The translations under genes were made by a program, and so were the position numbers. The notes beneath the pieces are model-generated. The model did no database searches and was not told the origin of the DNA. It saw only the letters and a list, made by a program, of their open reading frames with translations. This document shows positions 44,593-53,513 of a stretch of 64,000 nt of DNA, in pieces. How positions within the stretch are numbered: position 1 is the first letter of the stretch; each line of letters begins with the position of its first letter. Source of the stretch: an uncultured Desulfovibrionaceae bacterium (GTDB lineage: Bacteria; Desulfobacterota; Desulfovibrionia; Desulfovibrionales; Desulfovibrionaceae); NCBI GenBank assembly GCA_944325195.1, contig CALUZB010000004.1, forward strand, positions 248,001-312,000, written 5' to 3'.

Positions 44593-45371
44593 TGCGCACC
44601 TTCCTTGATTTCTGAGGAAGCATCAACAAATACCCCCAGAGGGAAGGCGGGAATCATTTCCTCGGTCAAACGCTTGTTCGCAGTCACTGCATCCATACGC
44701 CAGTTGGTAGGACAAGTGGCCAGTATTTCCACAAAGCTCAAACCAAGTTCCTGCTGCTGAATTTCAAAAGCATGACGAATTGCCTTTTTCGCCTTCCGGA
44801 TATTCGGCACAGTGTCTAAAGCTACTCGAGCGGAATATGCGCAGCCGCCTAAAGTGGCGATGATTTCAGCCATTTTCATAGGGGCGCCTTCATTTTCCAG
44901 GGTTCTGCCCCCGGGTGAAGTGGTGGTTTTCTGTCCAATCAGAGTAGTGGGAGCCATTTGGCCGCCGGTCATGCCGTAAACAGTGTTGTTAATAAAGATA
45001 ATGGTAATCCGCTCCCCCCGGTTGGCTGCATGCATAATTTCCGCAAGGCCTATGGAAGCAAGGTCGCCGTCTCCCTGATAGGTGAACACAATCCGATCCG
45101 GACGGGAACGCTTCACGCCGGTAGCTACTGCCGGAGCGCGTCCGTGCGGGGCTTCAACTGTATCCAGTTCCAGATAGTTGTATATGAACACAGAACAACC
45201 AATGGAACCGATGCAAATGGTTTCCTTCGGCAAATTCATTTCTTCCAACACTTCCGCCACTAACCTGTGAGCCGTGCCGTGATGACAGCCCGGACAGTAA
45301 TGGGTGGCTTTGGTCGTCATTAATTTGGGCGCTTCAAACACCAATTCTTCATTTACATGAGTAACAGACAT
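44589..45371 (-). CDS. korB: 2-oxoacid:ferredoxin oxidoreductase, beta subunit (TPP-binding)
   Basis: The 260-residue beta subunit binds thiamine diphosphate. The motif YQGDGDLASIGLAEIMHAANRGERITIIFINNTVYGMTGGQ holds the GDG...NN signature. The N-terminal CPGCHHGTAHRLVAEVLEE is typical of the KorB/VorA type. It lies 44 bp after the alpha subunit and overlaps gamma by 4 bp. The sequence alone does not settle 2-oxoglutarate versus 2-oxoisovalerate specificity. Confidence 0.94.
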   Translation of the reverse strand: MSVTHVNEELVFEAPKLMTTKATHYCPGCHHGTAHRLVAEVLEEMNLPKETICIGSIGCSVFIYNYLELDTVEAPHGRAPAVATGVKRSRPDRIVFTYQGDGDLASIGLAEIMHAANRGERITIIFINNTVYGMTGGQMAPTTLIGQKTTTSPGGRTLENEGAPMKMAEIIATLGGCAYSARVALDTVPNIRKAKKAIRHAFEIQQQELGLSFVEILATCPTNWRMDAVTANKRLTEEMIPAFPLGVFVDASSEIKEGAQ

Positions 45372-45415
45372 AATTTGATCCTTAAAGTCGTTCCGGCAGT
45401 TAAGCCTGTACCGAA

Positions 45416-46468
45416 CTATTCCAATGCCTTGAGAATGGGCTCCATAAAGTCGTCGGAAGCGGGCATGTTGCCCGGCATATATCCGAAAAAGGCGCTGTCG
45501 GTATGATGACGTACGGCTAAACGCACGTCCTCAACCATCTGGCCTGTGTTGTGTTCAATGGTAATGAACTTTTTGCCCTGGGCGGCCAGGTTTTCAAGCA
45601 CCTTATCCGGATAAGGATAAAGGGTAAGCGGGCGCACTAAACCTACCCGATGACCTTGCTCCCTGAGTTTGCGCACACTGCTTTTGGCAATGCGGCCAAT
45701 GGATCCGTAGGCAACCACGATCAGTTCAGCGTCTTCCACAGCGTAGGTTTCAGCGGCCACTTCCGTTTTCATTCGTTCATATTTGGCCATCAAACAACGG
45801 TTTTGTCCGGCAAGCGCTCCCTCAGCAAGGTAAAGAGACATTATAACCCGGCTTTCGCGCCCATCTGCCCCCTCCAACCGCCAGTCCGCCGCTTCAGCAG
45901 GGTTAACAGGAGCGGGCTGCCACATTTTTACCGGCTCTTTCATCTGGCCCACAATGGCATCGCCCAGCAGCAACACCGGGTTGCGGTATTTGAACGCCAG
46001 GTCAAAGGCTTGGATCATCATGTCGTATGCTTCCTGACAAGACGCCGGGGCAAGCACCAAGGTGCGGTAATCGCCATGTCCGCCGCCGCGGGTGGCTTGA
46101 AAATAGTCGCCCTGGGAAGAGCCGATATCTCCAAGCCCCGGACCACCGCGGTTCATGTTTACAATTACGCCGGGCAGATGGCTTGCCGCCATATAAGAAA
46201 TCGCTTCCTGTTTCAACGATATACCGGGGCTTGAGGATGACGTCATGGCTCTGGTACCGGTGGCTGCTGCGCCAAGCAGCATGTTGGCGGAGGCTACTTC
46301 ACTTTCAGCCTGCACAAACTGGCCGCCCACTTCAGGTAAAAGCTGGCTCATCAGCTCCGGAATGGCGTTTTGCGGAGTGATCGGGTATCCGAAGTAACAG
46401 CGGCAACCAGCGGCAAGGGCTCCACGCACAACTGCCTCGTTACCGGTGAGCAACCTGATTTCACTCAT
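45416..46468 (-). CDS. korA: 2-oxoacid:ferredoxin oxidoreductase, alpha subunit
   Basis: The 350-residue alpha subunit starts LLTGNEAVVRGALAAGCRCYFGYPITPQNAIPELM, with SSSSPGISLKQEAISYMAASHLPGVIVNMNRGGPGLG in the middle. These are the pyrimidine-binding-type motifs of KorA/VorB. GGAG lies 6 nt before the ATG. It follows the small ferredoxin subunit by a few bases in one transcript. Confidence 0.94.
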   Translation of the reverse strand: MSEIRLLTGNEAVVRGALAAGCRCYFGYPITPQNAIPELMSQLLPEVGGQFVQAESEVASANMLLGAAATGTRAMTSSSSPGISLKQEAISYMAASHLPGVIVNMNRGGPGLGDIGSSQGDYFQATRGGGHGDYRTLVLAPASCQEAYDMMIQAFDLAFKYRNPVLLLGDAIVGQMKEPVKMWQPAPVNPAEAADWRLEGADGRESRVIMSLYLAEGALAGQNRCLMAKYERMKTEVAAETYAVEDAELIVVAYGSIGRIAKSSVRKLREQGHRVGLVRPLTLYPYPDKVLENLAAQGKKFITIEHNTGQMVEDVRLAVRHHTDSAFFGYMPGNMPASDDFMEPILKALE

Positions 46469-46471
46469 TAC

Positions 46472-46702
46472 TTACTCCTTTTCCGTTTTTTTACTGCGAT
46501 AAACGGTGATCACGCAATCGGGGCAGACTGTAGCGCAGAAAGCGCAGCCGATACATTTAGACATATTCTCATCGCTGACCTCAACCACTTTATAGCCGTG
46601 CCGGTTAAAGCGACTGGACTGTTCAATAATTTTTTTGGGGCAGGCCAATGTGCAAAGCAAGCACCCCTTGCAACGCTCCTCCAAAAAAACAACTCTGGAC
46701 AT
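46472..46702 (-). CDS. korD: 2-oxoacid:ferredoxin oxidoreductase, ferredoxin (delta) subunit
   Basis: This 76-residue 2[4Fe-4S] protein has clusters CKGCLLCTLACPKK and CIGCAFCATVCPDC and hands electrons from the enzyme to free ferredoxin. ATG 46702 is chosen (GAGG 7 nt upstream) over the ATG two codons earlier. It is first in the four-gene operon. Confidence 0.93.
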   Translation of the reverse strand: MSRVVFLEERCKGCLLCTLACPKKIIEQSSRFNRHGYKVVEVSDENMSKCIGCAFCATVCPDCVITVYRSKKTEKE

Positions 46703-47065
46703 AATCATTCCTCAGCCTCGAACAAATATCTTTGCTGCAGGCGGTTTTTGCCGAAATCCCGATAAACTGCCGTTACACAGCACATGAGGGGCCGGCATCA
46801 CTATCACAAATAGCCTCTTGGCAAGAGAAATAAATCACATTCCCTTGCGTTCACATAAAAACACAAACCTTCGATGTAAATTGTTGCTTTGAAGATAGTG
46901 CAAAATCTCACAAAGTGCAATAAGAAAAGTTGAACATGGTCTTGTTGTCGGTTTCCGGTTCAAAGAGTAACAGGCAGTAAAAGCGGAAAAGCATAATTAA
47001 AGAGGTCACGTCTTTGGTCTTGCCTGACAAACCAGATTACAGATAAGATGCAAAAACCAGCTGGG
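46703..47065. other. upstream region of the kor operon
   Basis: No gene is supported in about 360 bp. It holds the putative kor promoter (46892-46920) and an imperfect direct repeat built on TTGCACT. Confidence 0.5.
46892..46920 (-). promoter_or_regulatory. possible sigma-70 promoter of the kor operon
   Basis: On the minus strand TTGCAC (46920-46915) and TATCTT (46897-46892) are separated by 17 bp. It would give a leader of about 185 nt. Confidence 0.45.
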
Positions 47066-47101
47066 TTGGAACAGACTCTTTTTTACGAGAGTCTGTTCCA
47101 A
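47066..47101 (-). terminator. hairpin after the muramidase-like gene
   Basis: TTGGAACAGACTCT / AGAGTCTGTTCCAA is a 14-bp perfect stem with an 8-nt loop, 29 bp past the stop. A T-run is absent on the minus strand. Confidence 0.7.
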
Positions 47102-47129
47102 GGGTTAAAGAGTTTAGAGGATTAGGATA

Positions 47130-48278
47130 TTAAGCTAAATGGCTGAGCATGTTCAATGCCAAACTCTTTTCCTCACGCAAACGGTTCTGTACGGCGCTCT
47201 GAACCCGCGCGGTTGATGAATCGAACTGCGTGGAGCGGACATTGTAGACCTTTTCGATCATGGCTTGCTCAAATTCTTTACTGCCCGGCGCTTCCGCCAG
47301 CTTGGGATCCACCTGGTGCATGGCTTTGGAGAAAATACGCGCAGCCGCGTTGGGCCCATGTTGCACTGCGGTTGACCAGAGCACTTCCTGCAGAGCAACC
47401 GACATATTGCTGTTATCCAGCTCTGTGCGCTGGGCAAGAGCCATCAAAGCCGGCTTATAGTGACTGTCGTGAATAAAACGCTCTTGCAGTTCTTTGAAGA
47501 AGTCAGGGTGTTCCTGAGCAATCTTCCGCCACTCTGAAGGCATTTCTCCAGTTCTGCTGCCTGTGTTTGCGGGGCCGGCCGCCTCCAGGCGCCTTGCCAG
47601 ATCCGGAGCTTCTTTTCTTAAGAATTTCAGGAACTGATCCATGCTGCCCGCTTTGGATGAAATCTGGTACTTCCCGTAAGAAGTACCGCCGTGCCGGTCA
47701 TAGCCGATGGCCGCAATGCCGTCTTCCCCCGACTCAAAGCGGGCGGACAAGGCGCCACTCACAGTCATACCTGAACTGGAAGGCTCAATGGTTGCTTTTT
47801 TAGGCCGGGCATGGGTAGGTACCGGCTTTATGCTGCTGATTACAGTATTGCTTGACGGTGGGGTTATTTGGCGCCGCACGATATGCCCTCCGCCATCGTT
47901 TTGCACTACCTGTCCGGATACAGTGGCAAGAATGTTACGGGTTCCGAGCACATTGCGCGCGACGTCCAGACTGCTGTCACCTTTGGAATTCATAAAATCA
48001 GAAATCTGCGCCAACGCCCGGGCATTTACCAGGCCGATACTGTCACCTAAAACCTGTTCAAAATGCCGCTCAGTGCTGGAACGTCCGGCCAGCCCCGCCT
48101 GAGCGGGCGAAGCCTGGTTCATTAGAGCCTCAACAACCTGCTGATTTCCACCCAATTGGCTCATTACTGCGGCAAAATTTTTGCCTGCCGGCTTGGCCTG
48201 AGGGCGTTGTATGCCGGCTGCTTCAGCTCTTGATGCGCTTGCCGGCATTTGAATTGCTGAATTCAAGTTTGTAGCCAT
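47130..48278 (-). CDS. muramidase-like protein, probably flagellum-associated
   Basis: The N-terminal 170 residues of this 382-aa protein are low-complexity. The C-terminal part (about 175-375) contains FESGEDGIAAIGYDRHGGTSYGKYQIS, then FLKFLRKEAPDLARRL, HPDFFKELQERFIHDSHYKPAL and EVLWSTAVQHGPNAAARIF. This pattern is found in lysozyme-like domains of phage tails and VgrG-type proteins, with Glu in FESGED as the likely catalytic acid. There is no signal peptide, so export through the flagellar type III apparatus is plausible, by analogy with FlgJ. A sigma-54 promoter upstream supports the flagellar link. This role is inference. Confidence 0.7.
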   Translation of the reverse strand: MATNLNSAIQMPASASRAEAAGIQRPQAKPAGKNFAAVMSQLGGNQQVVEALMNQASPAQAGLAGRSSTERHFEQVLGDSIGLVNARALAQISDFMNSKGDSSLDVARNVLGTRNILATVSGQVVQNDGGGHIVRRQITPPSSNTVISSIKPVPTHARPKKATIEPSSSGMTVSGALSARFESGEDGIAAIGYDRHGGTSYGKYQISSKAGSMDQFLKFLRKEAPDLARRLEAAGPANTGSRTGEMPSEWRKIAQEHPDFFKELQERFIHDSHYKPALMALAQRTELDNSNMSVALQEVLWSTAVQHGPNAAARIFSKAMHQVDPKLAEAPGSKEFEQAMIEKVYNVRSTQFDSSTARVQSAVQNRLREEKSLALNMLSHLA

Positions 48279-48303
48279 ATCCTATCCTCCCCTGAACCTG
48301 ATT

Positions 48304-48319
48304 ATTGGCTTAAGCCAAT
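48304..48319. repeat. perfect 16-bp palindrome in the leader of the muramidase-like gene
   Basis: ATTGGCTTAAGCCAAT lies between the sigma-54 promoter and the start codon. It could be an operator or an mRNA 5' hairpin. Confidence 0.55.
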
Positions 48320-48342
48320 GCAACATGGGGCACTTTGGCTAA

Positions 48343-48358
48343 TGCAGAAAATATGCCA
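48343..48358 (-). promoter_or_regulatory. sigma-54 promoter of the muramidase-like gene
   Basis: The minus strand reads TGGCAT-N5-CTGCA, with GG and GC ten bases apart, as required. It lies 65 bp before the ATG. The -12 box has C instead of the first T. Confidence 0.55.
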
Positions 48359-48493
48359 CGTGTAAATTGGCAAGAAAAAACAATGGGTTGTCATAAAAAT
48401 AACAAGCGATTGACAAGCTGTTGTCAGAAGTTCGACAAGCTGTTTTCCGCTTAAAAGGCATTGCTGTTTCCAATGTATTGGTGTTCTGGTCCA

Positions 48494-49468
48494 TTAATCG
48501 TTATTTCCAAAGCAGGCTTTGAATTCCGCATATCCCTCTTCATCTAATTTGTCGTATGGGATAAAACGCAATGCTGCGCTGTTTATGCAATAACGCTGTC
48601 CACCCAGTTCACGCGGCCCGTCTGGAAAAACATGGCCGAGATGTGAATTTCCCACTCTGCTGCGGACCTCTGTACGACGCATTCCGAATGATAGGTCTTC
48701 CAACTCAAGCACGCTGGTGGGTTGAACCGGCTTTGCAAAGCTGGCCCAGCCACAGGGCGAGTCGAATTTATGTTCAGACAAAAATAAAGGCTCGCCTGTG
48801 GCGATATCTACATACAGGCCGCGTTCGTTACTATTCCAATATTTGCCGGAGAAAGGGGGTTCAGTGGCGTTAAGCTGGGTTACCCGATACTGCATTTCAG
48901 TAAGCCTGGCCTTAAGCTCGGAATCTGACGGTTTTGTGTATGGAGTTGCGCTACCAGCTCTGTCGCGGGCCGGCTCCTGGTTAAGCTCACTTAAGCTGTC
49001 AAAACTGATATGACAATACCCGCCTGGATTTTTATCAAGGTATTGCTGGTGATATTCTTCCGCCGGGCAATAGTTCTTCAAGGGGGCCAATTCCACAGCT
49101 ACCTTGCGATGGTGTGCATTTTCCACGGCCGATATTACCCGCCGGGCAACTTCAGCATCGGCCGTATCCGTATAATATATTCCGGTGCGATATTGTATGC
49201 CGCGATCATTGCCTTGACGGTTAATGCTGAAAGGGTCAATAATTTTAAAGAATTGCTTTAATAAAATTTCAAGACTGATTTCAGAAGAACTATAGCGCAC
49301 CTGGACGGCCTCAGCATGGCCCGAGCCGTGGCAGACTTCTTCATATGACACTTCCGGGTTCGGACCATTGGCATAACCAACGCTGGTGGATAACACACCG
49401 GGAATTCTTGAAAAATATGCCTCCAGGCCCCAAAAACAGCCGCCAGCCAAATATATTTCCTTGTTCAT
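48494..49468 (-). CDS. msrAB: fused methionine sulfoxide reductase MsrA-MsrB
   Basis: This 324-residue fusion repairs both methionine sulfoxide stereoisomers. MsrA comes first, with nucleophile Cys in GGCFWGLEAYF and the family block YQQYLDKNPGGYCHI. MsrB follows from about residue 185 with CGWASF, RVGNSHLGHVF and nucleophile Cys in RYCINSAALRF. The usual CxxC zinc pairs of MsrB appear to be missing. ATG 49468, preceded by GGAAAG, is preferred. There is no signal peptide, so it is cytoplasmic. The Fur-family gene lies upstream on the same strand. Confidence 0.95.
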   Translation of the reverse strand: MNKEIYLAGGCFWGLEAYFSRIPGVLSTSVGYANGPNPEVSYEEVCHGSGHAEAVQVRYSSSEISLEILLKQFFKIIDPFSINRQGNDRGIQYRTGIYYTDTADAEVARRVISAVENAHHRKVAVELAPLKNYCPAEEYHQQYLDKNPGGYCHISFDSLSELNQEPARDRAGSATPYTKPSDSELKARLTEMQYRVTQLNATEPPFSGKYWNSNERGLYVDIATGEPLFLSEHKFDSPCGWASFAKPVQPTSVLELEDLSFGMRRTEVRSRVGNSHLGHVFPDGPRELGGQRYCINSAALRFIPYDKLDEEGYAEFKACFGNND

Positions 49469-49753
49469 CATTACTTTCCATAAGGTTGAATTTTAAAACA
49501 ACCAGCCGTAAAACAGCCAAAACACGATGTACAACTGAATCGCCGGTGCTGTGCCGATATTCAGAGCGGAGCCAAGGTGCCGCCAGCTTCTCAAAGTTAA
49601 CTGGAATTTTCAGCCTGTACTTGCTGATTGCAGCAGAGGGAGCCGCATTGCCGTTTTTACGGGCTATTAAAGAAATTGTGGTAAACTAAGCACGTTATGT
49701 CGGTTCCAGAGCGTGCAACCTGCGGTGAAGTGTGGGAACAAAGCGTTATCGAC

Positions 49754-50197
49754 TCATGCTGAATGGTTTTTGGTTTTGCATTTTGGGCAGATTCCGTAAA
49801 GGTAGAGGCGATGCGACGTGAGGGTATAGCCGTAACGGGCGGCAAGAACCCGCTGCAACGATTCAATTTCCTCGTCCAGTACTTCCAGATTCTCTTTACA
49901 CAACTCACAAATCAGATGATCATGATGCCCGTTGCCGTAACCCACTTCAAAGCGGGTGATTCCGTCACCGAAATTTACTTCTTTGGCTATGCCGGCTGCA
50001 CACAGCAGTTTGAGGGTGCGGTAAACAGTTGCCTGCCCCACATCTTCGCCCTTCTGGTGCAGGTAATGATAGAACTCTTCAGCGGAGTAATGTTCATTGC
50101 CGTCAAGAAAGTGCTTCAGTATGGTTCGGCGCTGTGGAGTATCTTTAAGCGAATTCTGTTGAAGATACTCGCTGAATATGGATAATGCGTCTTTCAA
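49754..50197 (-). CDS. fur: Fur-family metal-responsive repressor
   Basis: The family winged-helix starts at SEYLQQNSLKDTPQRRTIL, with recognition helix GQATVYRTLKLL. Metal ligands are visible: HHDHLICELC (regulatory site plus first CxxC) and the C-terminal CPKC. TTG 50197 is chosen because GGGAG lies 5 nt upstream; in-frame ATG codons at 50224 and 50266 have poorer signals. Whether it senses iron, peroxide or zinc is not clear, although msrAB lies next to it. Confidence 0.9.
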   Translation of the reverse strand: MKDALSIFSEYLQQNSLKDTPQRRTILKHFLDGNEHYSAEEFYHYLHQKGEDVGQATVYRTLKLLCAAGIAKEVNFGDGITRFEVGYGNGHHDHLICELCKENLEVLDEEIESLQRVLAARYGYTLTSHRLYLYGICPKCKTKNHSA

Positions 50198-50366
50198 TAT
50201 AACTCCCGTTTCTGAAAGCGTCATTTCCGCAAGCGGTCTGACGTTAAAAGCAGGTAAGCTTCTCAAGTATCTGCCTGTTGGCTGCGTTGCTCAACCTCAA
50301 CATTGAACGTTCGACATGAAGCATGGCTTGGCAGCCGGGCAAACAGTCTTTTATATAAATAGCAAA

Positions 50367-50393
50367 CGGGCGCCATTTCTGCAATAGCGCCCG
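50367..50393 (-). terminator. terminator after the M16C protease gene
   Basis: CGGGCGC / GCGCCCG forms a 7-bp GC-rich stem with a 13-nt loop. On the minus strand GTTTGCTATTTAT follows. Confidence 0.7.
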
Positions 50394-50427
50394 CATAAAT
50401 CAAGTCTGTACCCGTCCGGTTTCAGTT

Positions 50428-53364
50428 TTAGGCAGGTCTTACTTCCATTCCGTGCTTTTTGGCGTAAGTTTCTGCATGTTGTCCACCCAGAATGCAGATA
50501 TTGCCTTGAGCAAAACTGCTTAGAAGTTCACCCAGTTCATGGAAGCGTTCAATTTTGGTTTCTAAAATCTGACGACGCATATTTTGCCGGAAATTGTCGT
50601 CATCGCCGCTTAAAAAGCGGGCGAATGAAGCGCTGCCCTTGGCATCGGGAAGCAAATGCACGTCCAACTCGCCGATTGCTCCAATAATATTACGTTCCAG
50701 ATCCTCCTGACTTAAACTCAATTTCTTCAGGTGTTCGCCCATTTTGCCGTAAACTGCGAGGGTGTTTGAGACGTTGGGATCACGATAGGAAACAAGGCAA
50801 AGTGTGCCGGTCATGCGATCGAAATTGAGCATTGCCCCATACGCACCGCCCTTCACCCGGATTTCTTCCCACAGATAGCTTGTGCGCAGGTATTTAAGCA
50901 CCACATGGATTGAACCGTCATATTTATAACCCAGGGCGTAAAGATTTGCGGCCTGACCTACATAATTGACTTGGGCGGGCAGAATCAGAGCTTCCCTGGC
51001 TTTGAGCCGACTGAAACCTGCTTGCGGCAGACGGGTATAAGGCGCTGCGGCTTCTTGGGCAGGCAGGTTCGCCAGAAGACGGGAAAATGCCTGCTCGCAT
51101 TCCGGCCAGTCCTCTGCCCGGGCTGTGATGCTTACCGTCAACCCGCCGCGCTGAATCAACGTTTTGCGCACGATTTCAAGGTTTTCGCGCACTTCCGGCC
51201 AATGAGACTCGATTTTGGCGGCCAGAGCACGCAAATAGTCCAGATAACTTATTCCGGAAGTCAGTTCGGCAAGATGTGCGCTCTGATTCAGTGAGCCAGC
51301 CAGACGCAAGCCCACTACACTGTGCCCGGCCGGGATCATGGCTTGTTCCTGGCGGGATTTTTCTTCCAGAACGATTTGCCGGAACCGGGCCTGGTCATCA
51401 AACCGCGTGTCGGTCAACACTTCCATAAAAATATCCGCCAAGTCATTTACTTTGTCGACTGTGGCTTTGCCGCTCAGCGAAAAAGCAGAGAGGGTATCGC
51501 TGCTTCCCGTGGTTATCGGGTTGGTAGTTAAAAATACACAATCTGTCTCCAGCCCGCCGGTTTTAGCGGCCATGCGCATACCCAGTTCGGCAAAATTGCG
51601 TTTTGAGTTGCCCATTTCCAGAATAGCCCGTCCAAATAACGGCATTAAGGGTAGAAGCTCGCGGCTGATCTTGGCGGCATTGAACAATAAATCCGCATAA
51701 ATAATTCCGGCGGTCGGCTGGGGATGAAACAACGCCGGGGTGCCCACCAAGTTTTTTTCTTCGCGTGGAATAAGACGGTTTTCCGGGGGTAAATCGCTGA
51801 GCTTGAGTACTGGAATTGCCGCCAGTGCTTCCGGATTTTCCGGAGCCTCTTGAATGGCCCGTAGTTCTTTACTGCGTTCAATCAATTGGTTCAGGGCAGA
51901 TTCCGTCAAGCCGGCTTTTATTTTTGCGAGCTTATCTGTCTCTTCCTGGGCTGCCCGAGCGGCGGCCTCAAAATCGGGGGTGAGCACTACTGTTGAGCGA
52001 TGGCAATTGTCCAGAAACCATTTTTTGATCAGGTTTTCAAACACCCGTTCCCCTTGAGCCAGCCGCTGTTTGATATTGGCCAAAGGCTTTTCATAGGAAA
52101 GCAGGGCCAGAGGGTCGCCCCCATAAAGCCAGGTAGTAAGCGAGGACAGCATCACCGCCAGACCGACCGGGAAGCGGCCCGGATTTTTTTCGCGCAAAGC
52201 GAACTCCACGCTGTTGACCGCTGCTTCCACCGCTTCCTCAGAGATGCCATCTTCATATACGGCATGCAAGGTATCCATAATCAGCACTTCCACCGCCTGG
52301 ACCGACTCCGCTCTTACCCCGCGCAAGCCAATGGAAAAAAACATTTCGCGCAACTCATTTTCCAGGCCGTGCCCGGTAATGTCGTCGCCCAGCCCCGATT
52401 CAATCAGGGCGCGGCGCAGAGGCGAACCCGGCAGTCCGATTAAGATGTGATCAAGCATTTGCAGTTCAAAGTTTTCTTCTACCCGGGTGGTTTCCGCAAG
52501 CTTCCAGTTCATTGTGAGCATATATTGGCCAGCGTTGTAATTTTCGCTGCTTGCGTCCGCCGCGTAAGCAACTTCAATCTGGCGGGGCCGGTCAAAAGCC
52601 GACTGCAGACCCACTTCGGAATTCACCTCAATGCGCTGAAAATCTTTAAGCACATCGTTCAGCAATTCCAGGCGTTTTTCTTCCGGATCATCTCCCCAGA
52701 AGAAAAACCGTCCATTGGCCGGATGATAAAAACGGGCATGGAAATCTTTGAATTGAGCGTAGCTCAAATGTGGAATGGCGTCGGGACGCCCGCCTGAATC
52801 CAGACCGTATGTAGTGTCCGGGAAAAGCGATTGCTGCGATTGCTCGGCGAGCACCGAATCGGGAGACGAGTAAACGCCCTTCATTTCATTATACACAACC
52901 CCTTTATAAATCAACGGCGCTTCAAGGCTTTCCGCCTCAATATGCCAACCTTCCTGTTCAAAGGTAGCTTCACTGATTAAGGGGTGAAACACTGCATCCA
53001 GATACACGTCAACCAGATTGTAGAAGTCCTGTAAATTGGTGCTGGCCACCGGATAGCAGGTTTTGTCCGGGTAAGTGAATGCATTCAGAAAAGTTTGCAA
53101 TGAGCCCTTCAGCAGTTCCACAAACGGCTCTTTGGAAGGGTATTTTTCTGAACCGTTCAGAACGGCATGTTCCAGAATGTGCGCCACACCGGTAGAGTCT
53201 TTAGGTGGGGTGCGGAATGATACTCCGAAAACCTTGTTTTCATCCCGGTTGCAGCAGGAGAGCAGATGCGCTCCTGATTGCCGGTGTTCCCATAAACTGA
53301 CCCGGCTGCTCAATTCTTTAACATCTTTGCTCCACTTCAGTTCAAACCCGAATTTTTCAGTCAT
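50428..53364 (-). CDS. M16C zinc metallopeptidase (presequence protease-like)
   Basis: This 978-residue protein of the PreP/insulinase group has the inverted zinc motif HILEH (residues 62-66, within GVAHILEHAVLNGSEKYP), and the third ligand Glu is probably in NEMKGVYSS. Four M16 repeats form two halves that close around short peptides. There is no signal peptide, so it should degrade peptides in the cytoplasm. It is transcribed alone, with a terminator after it. Confidence 0.94.
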   Translation of the reverse strand: MTEKFGFELKWSKDVKELSSRVSLWEHRQSGAHLLSCCNRDENKVFGVSFRTPPKDSTGVAHILEHAVLNGSEKYPSKEPFVELLKGSLQTFLNAFTYPDKTCYPVASTNLQDFYNLVDVYLDAVFHPLISEATFEQEGWHIEAESLEAPLIYKGVVYNEMKGVYSSPDSVLAEQSQQSLFPDTTYGLDSGGRPDAIPHLSYAQFKDFHARFYHPANGRFFFWGDDPEEKRLELLNDVLKDFQRIEVNSEVGLQSAFDRPRQIEVAYAADASSENYNAGQYMLTMNWKLAETTRVEENFELQMLDHILIGLPGSPLRRALIESGLGDDITGHGLENELREMFFSIGLRGVRAESVQAVEVLIMDTLHAVYEDGISEEAVEAAVNSVEFALREKNPGRFPVGLAVMLSSLTTWLYGGDPLALLSYEKPLANIKQRLAQGERVFENLIKKWFLDNCHRSTVVLTPDFEAAARAAQEETDKLAKIKAGLTESALNQLIERSKELRAIQEAPENPEALAAIPVLKLSDLPPENRLIPREEKNLVGTPALFHPQPTAGIIYADLLFNAAKISRELLPLMPLFGRAILEMGNSKRNFAELGMRMAAKTGGLETDCVFLTTNPITTGSSDTLSAFSLSGKATVDKVNDLADIFMEVLTDTRFDDQARFRQIVLEEKSRQEQAMIPAGHSVVGLRLAGSLNQSAHLAELTSGISYLDYLRALAAKIESHWPEVRENLEIVRKTLIQRGGLTVSITARAEDWPECEQAFSRLLANLPAQEAAAPYTRLPQAGFSRLKAREALILPAQVNYVGQAANLYALGYKYDGSIHVVLKYLRTSYLWEEIRVKGGAYGAMLNFDRMTGTLCLVSYRDPNVSNTLAVYGKMGEHLKKLSLSQEDLERNIIGAIGELDVHLLPDAKGSASFARFLSGDDDNFRQNMRRQILETKIERFHELGELLSSFAQGNICILGGQHAETYAKKHGMEVRPA

Positions 53365-53513
53365 AATTGCCTCGTATAAAATTACCCGTCATTTACTTGA
53401 CGATATATGGTTATAATCGCATTATAACTTATAGTAACAGATGCGAAAATGGGCGGCAACATTACAGGCGAGGCGATCAAAGAAATATTATAATCCGCCT
53501 TTGCGTAATGTTT

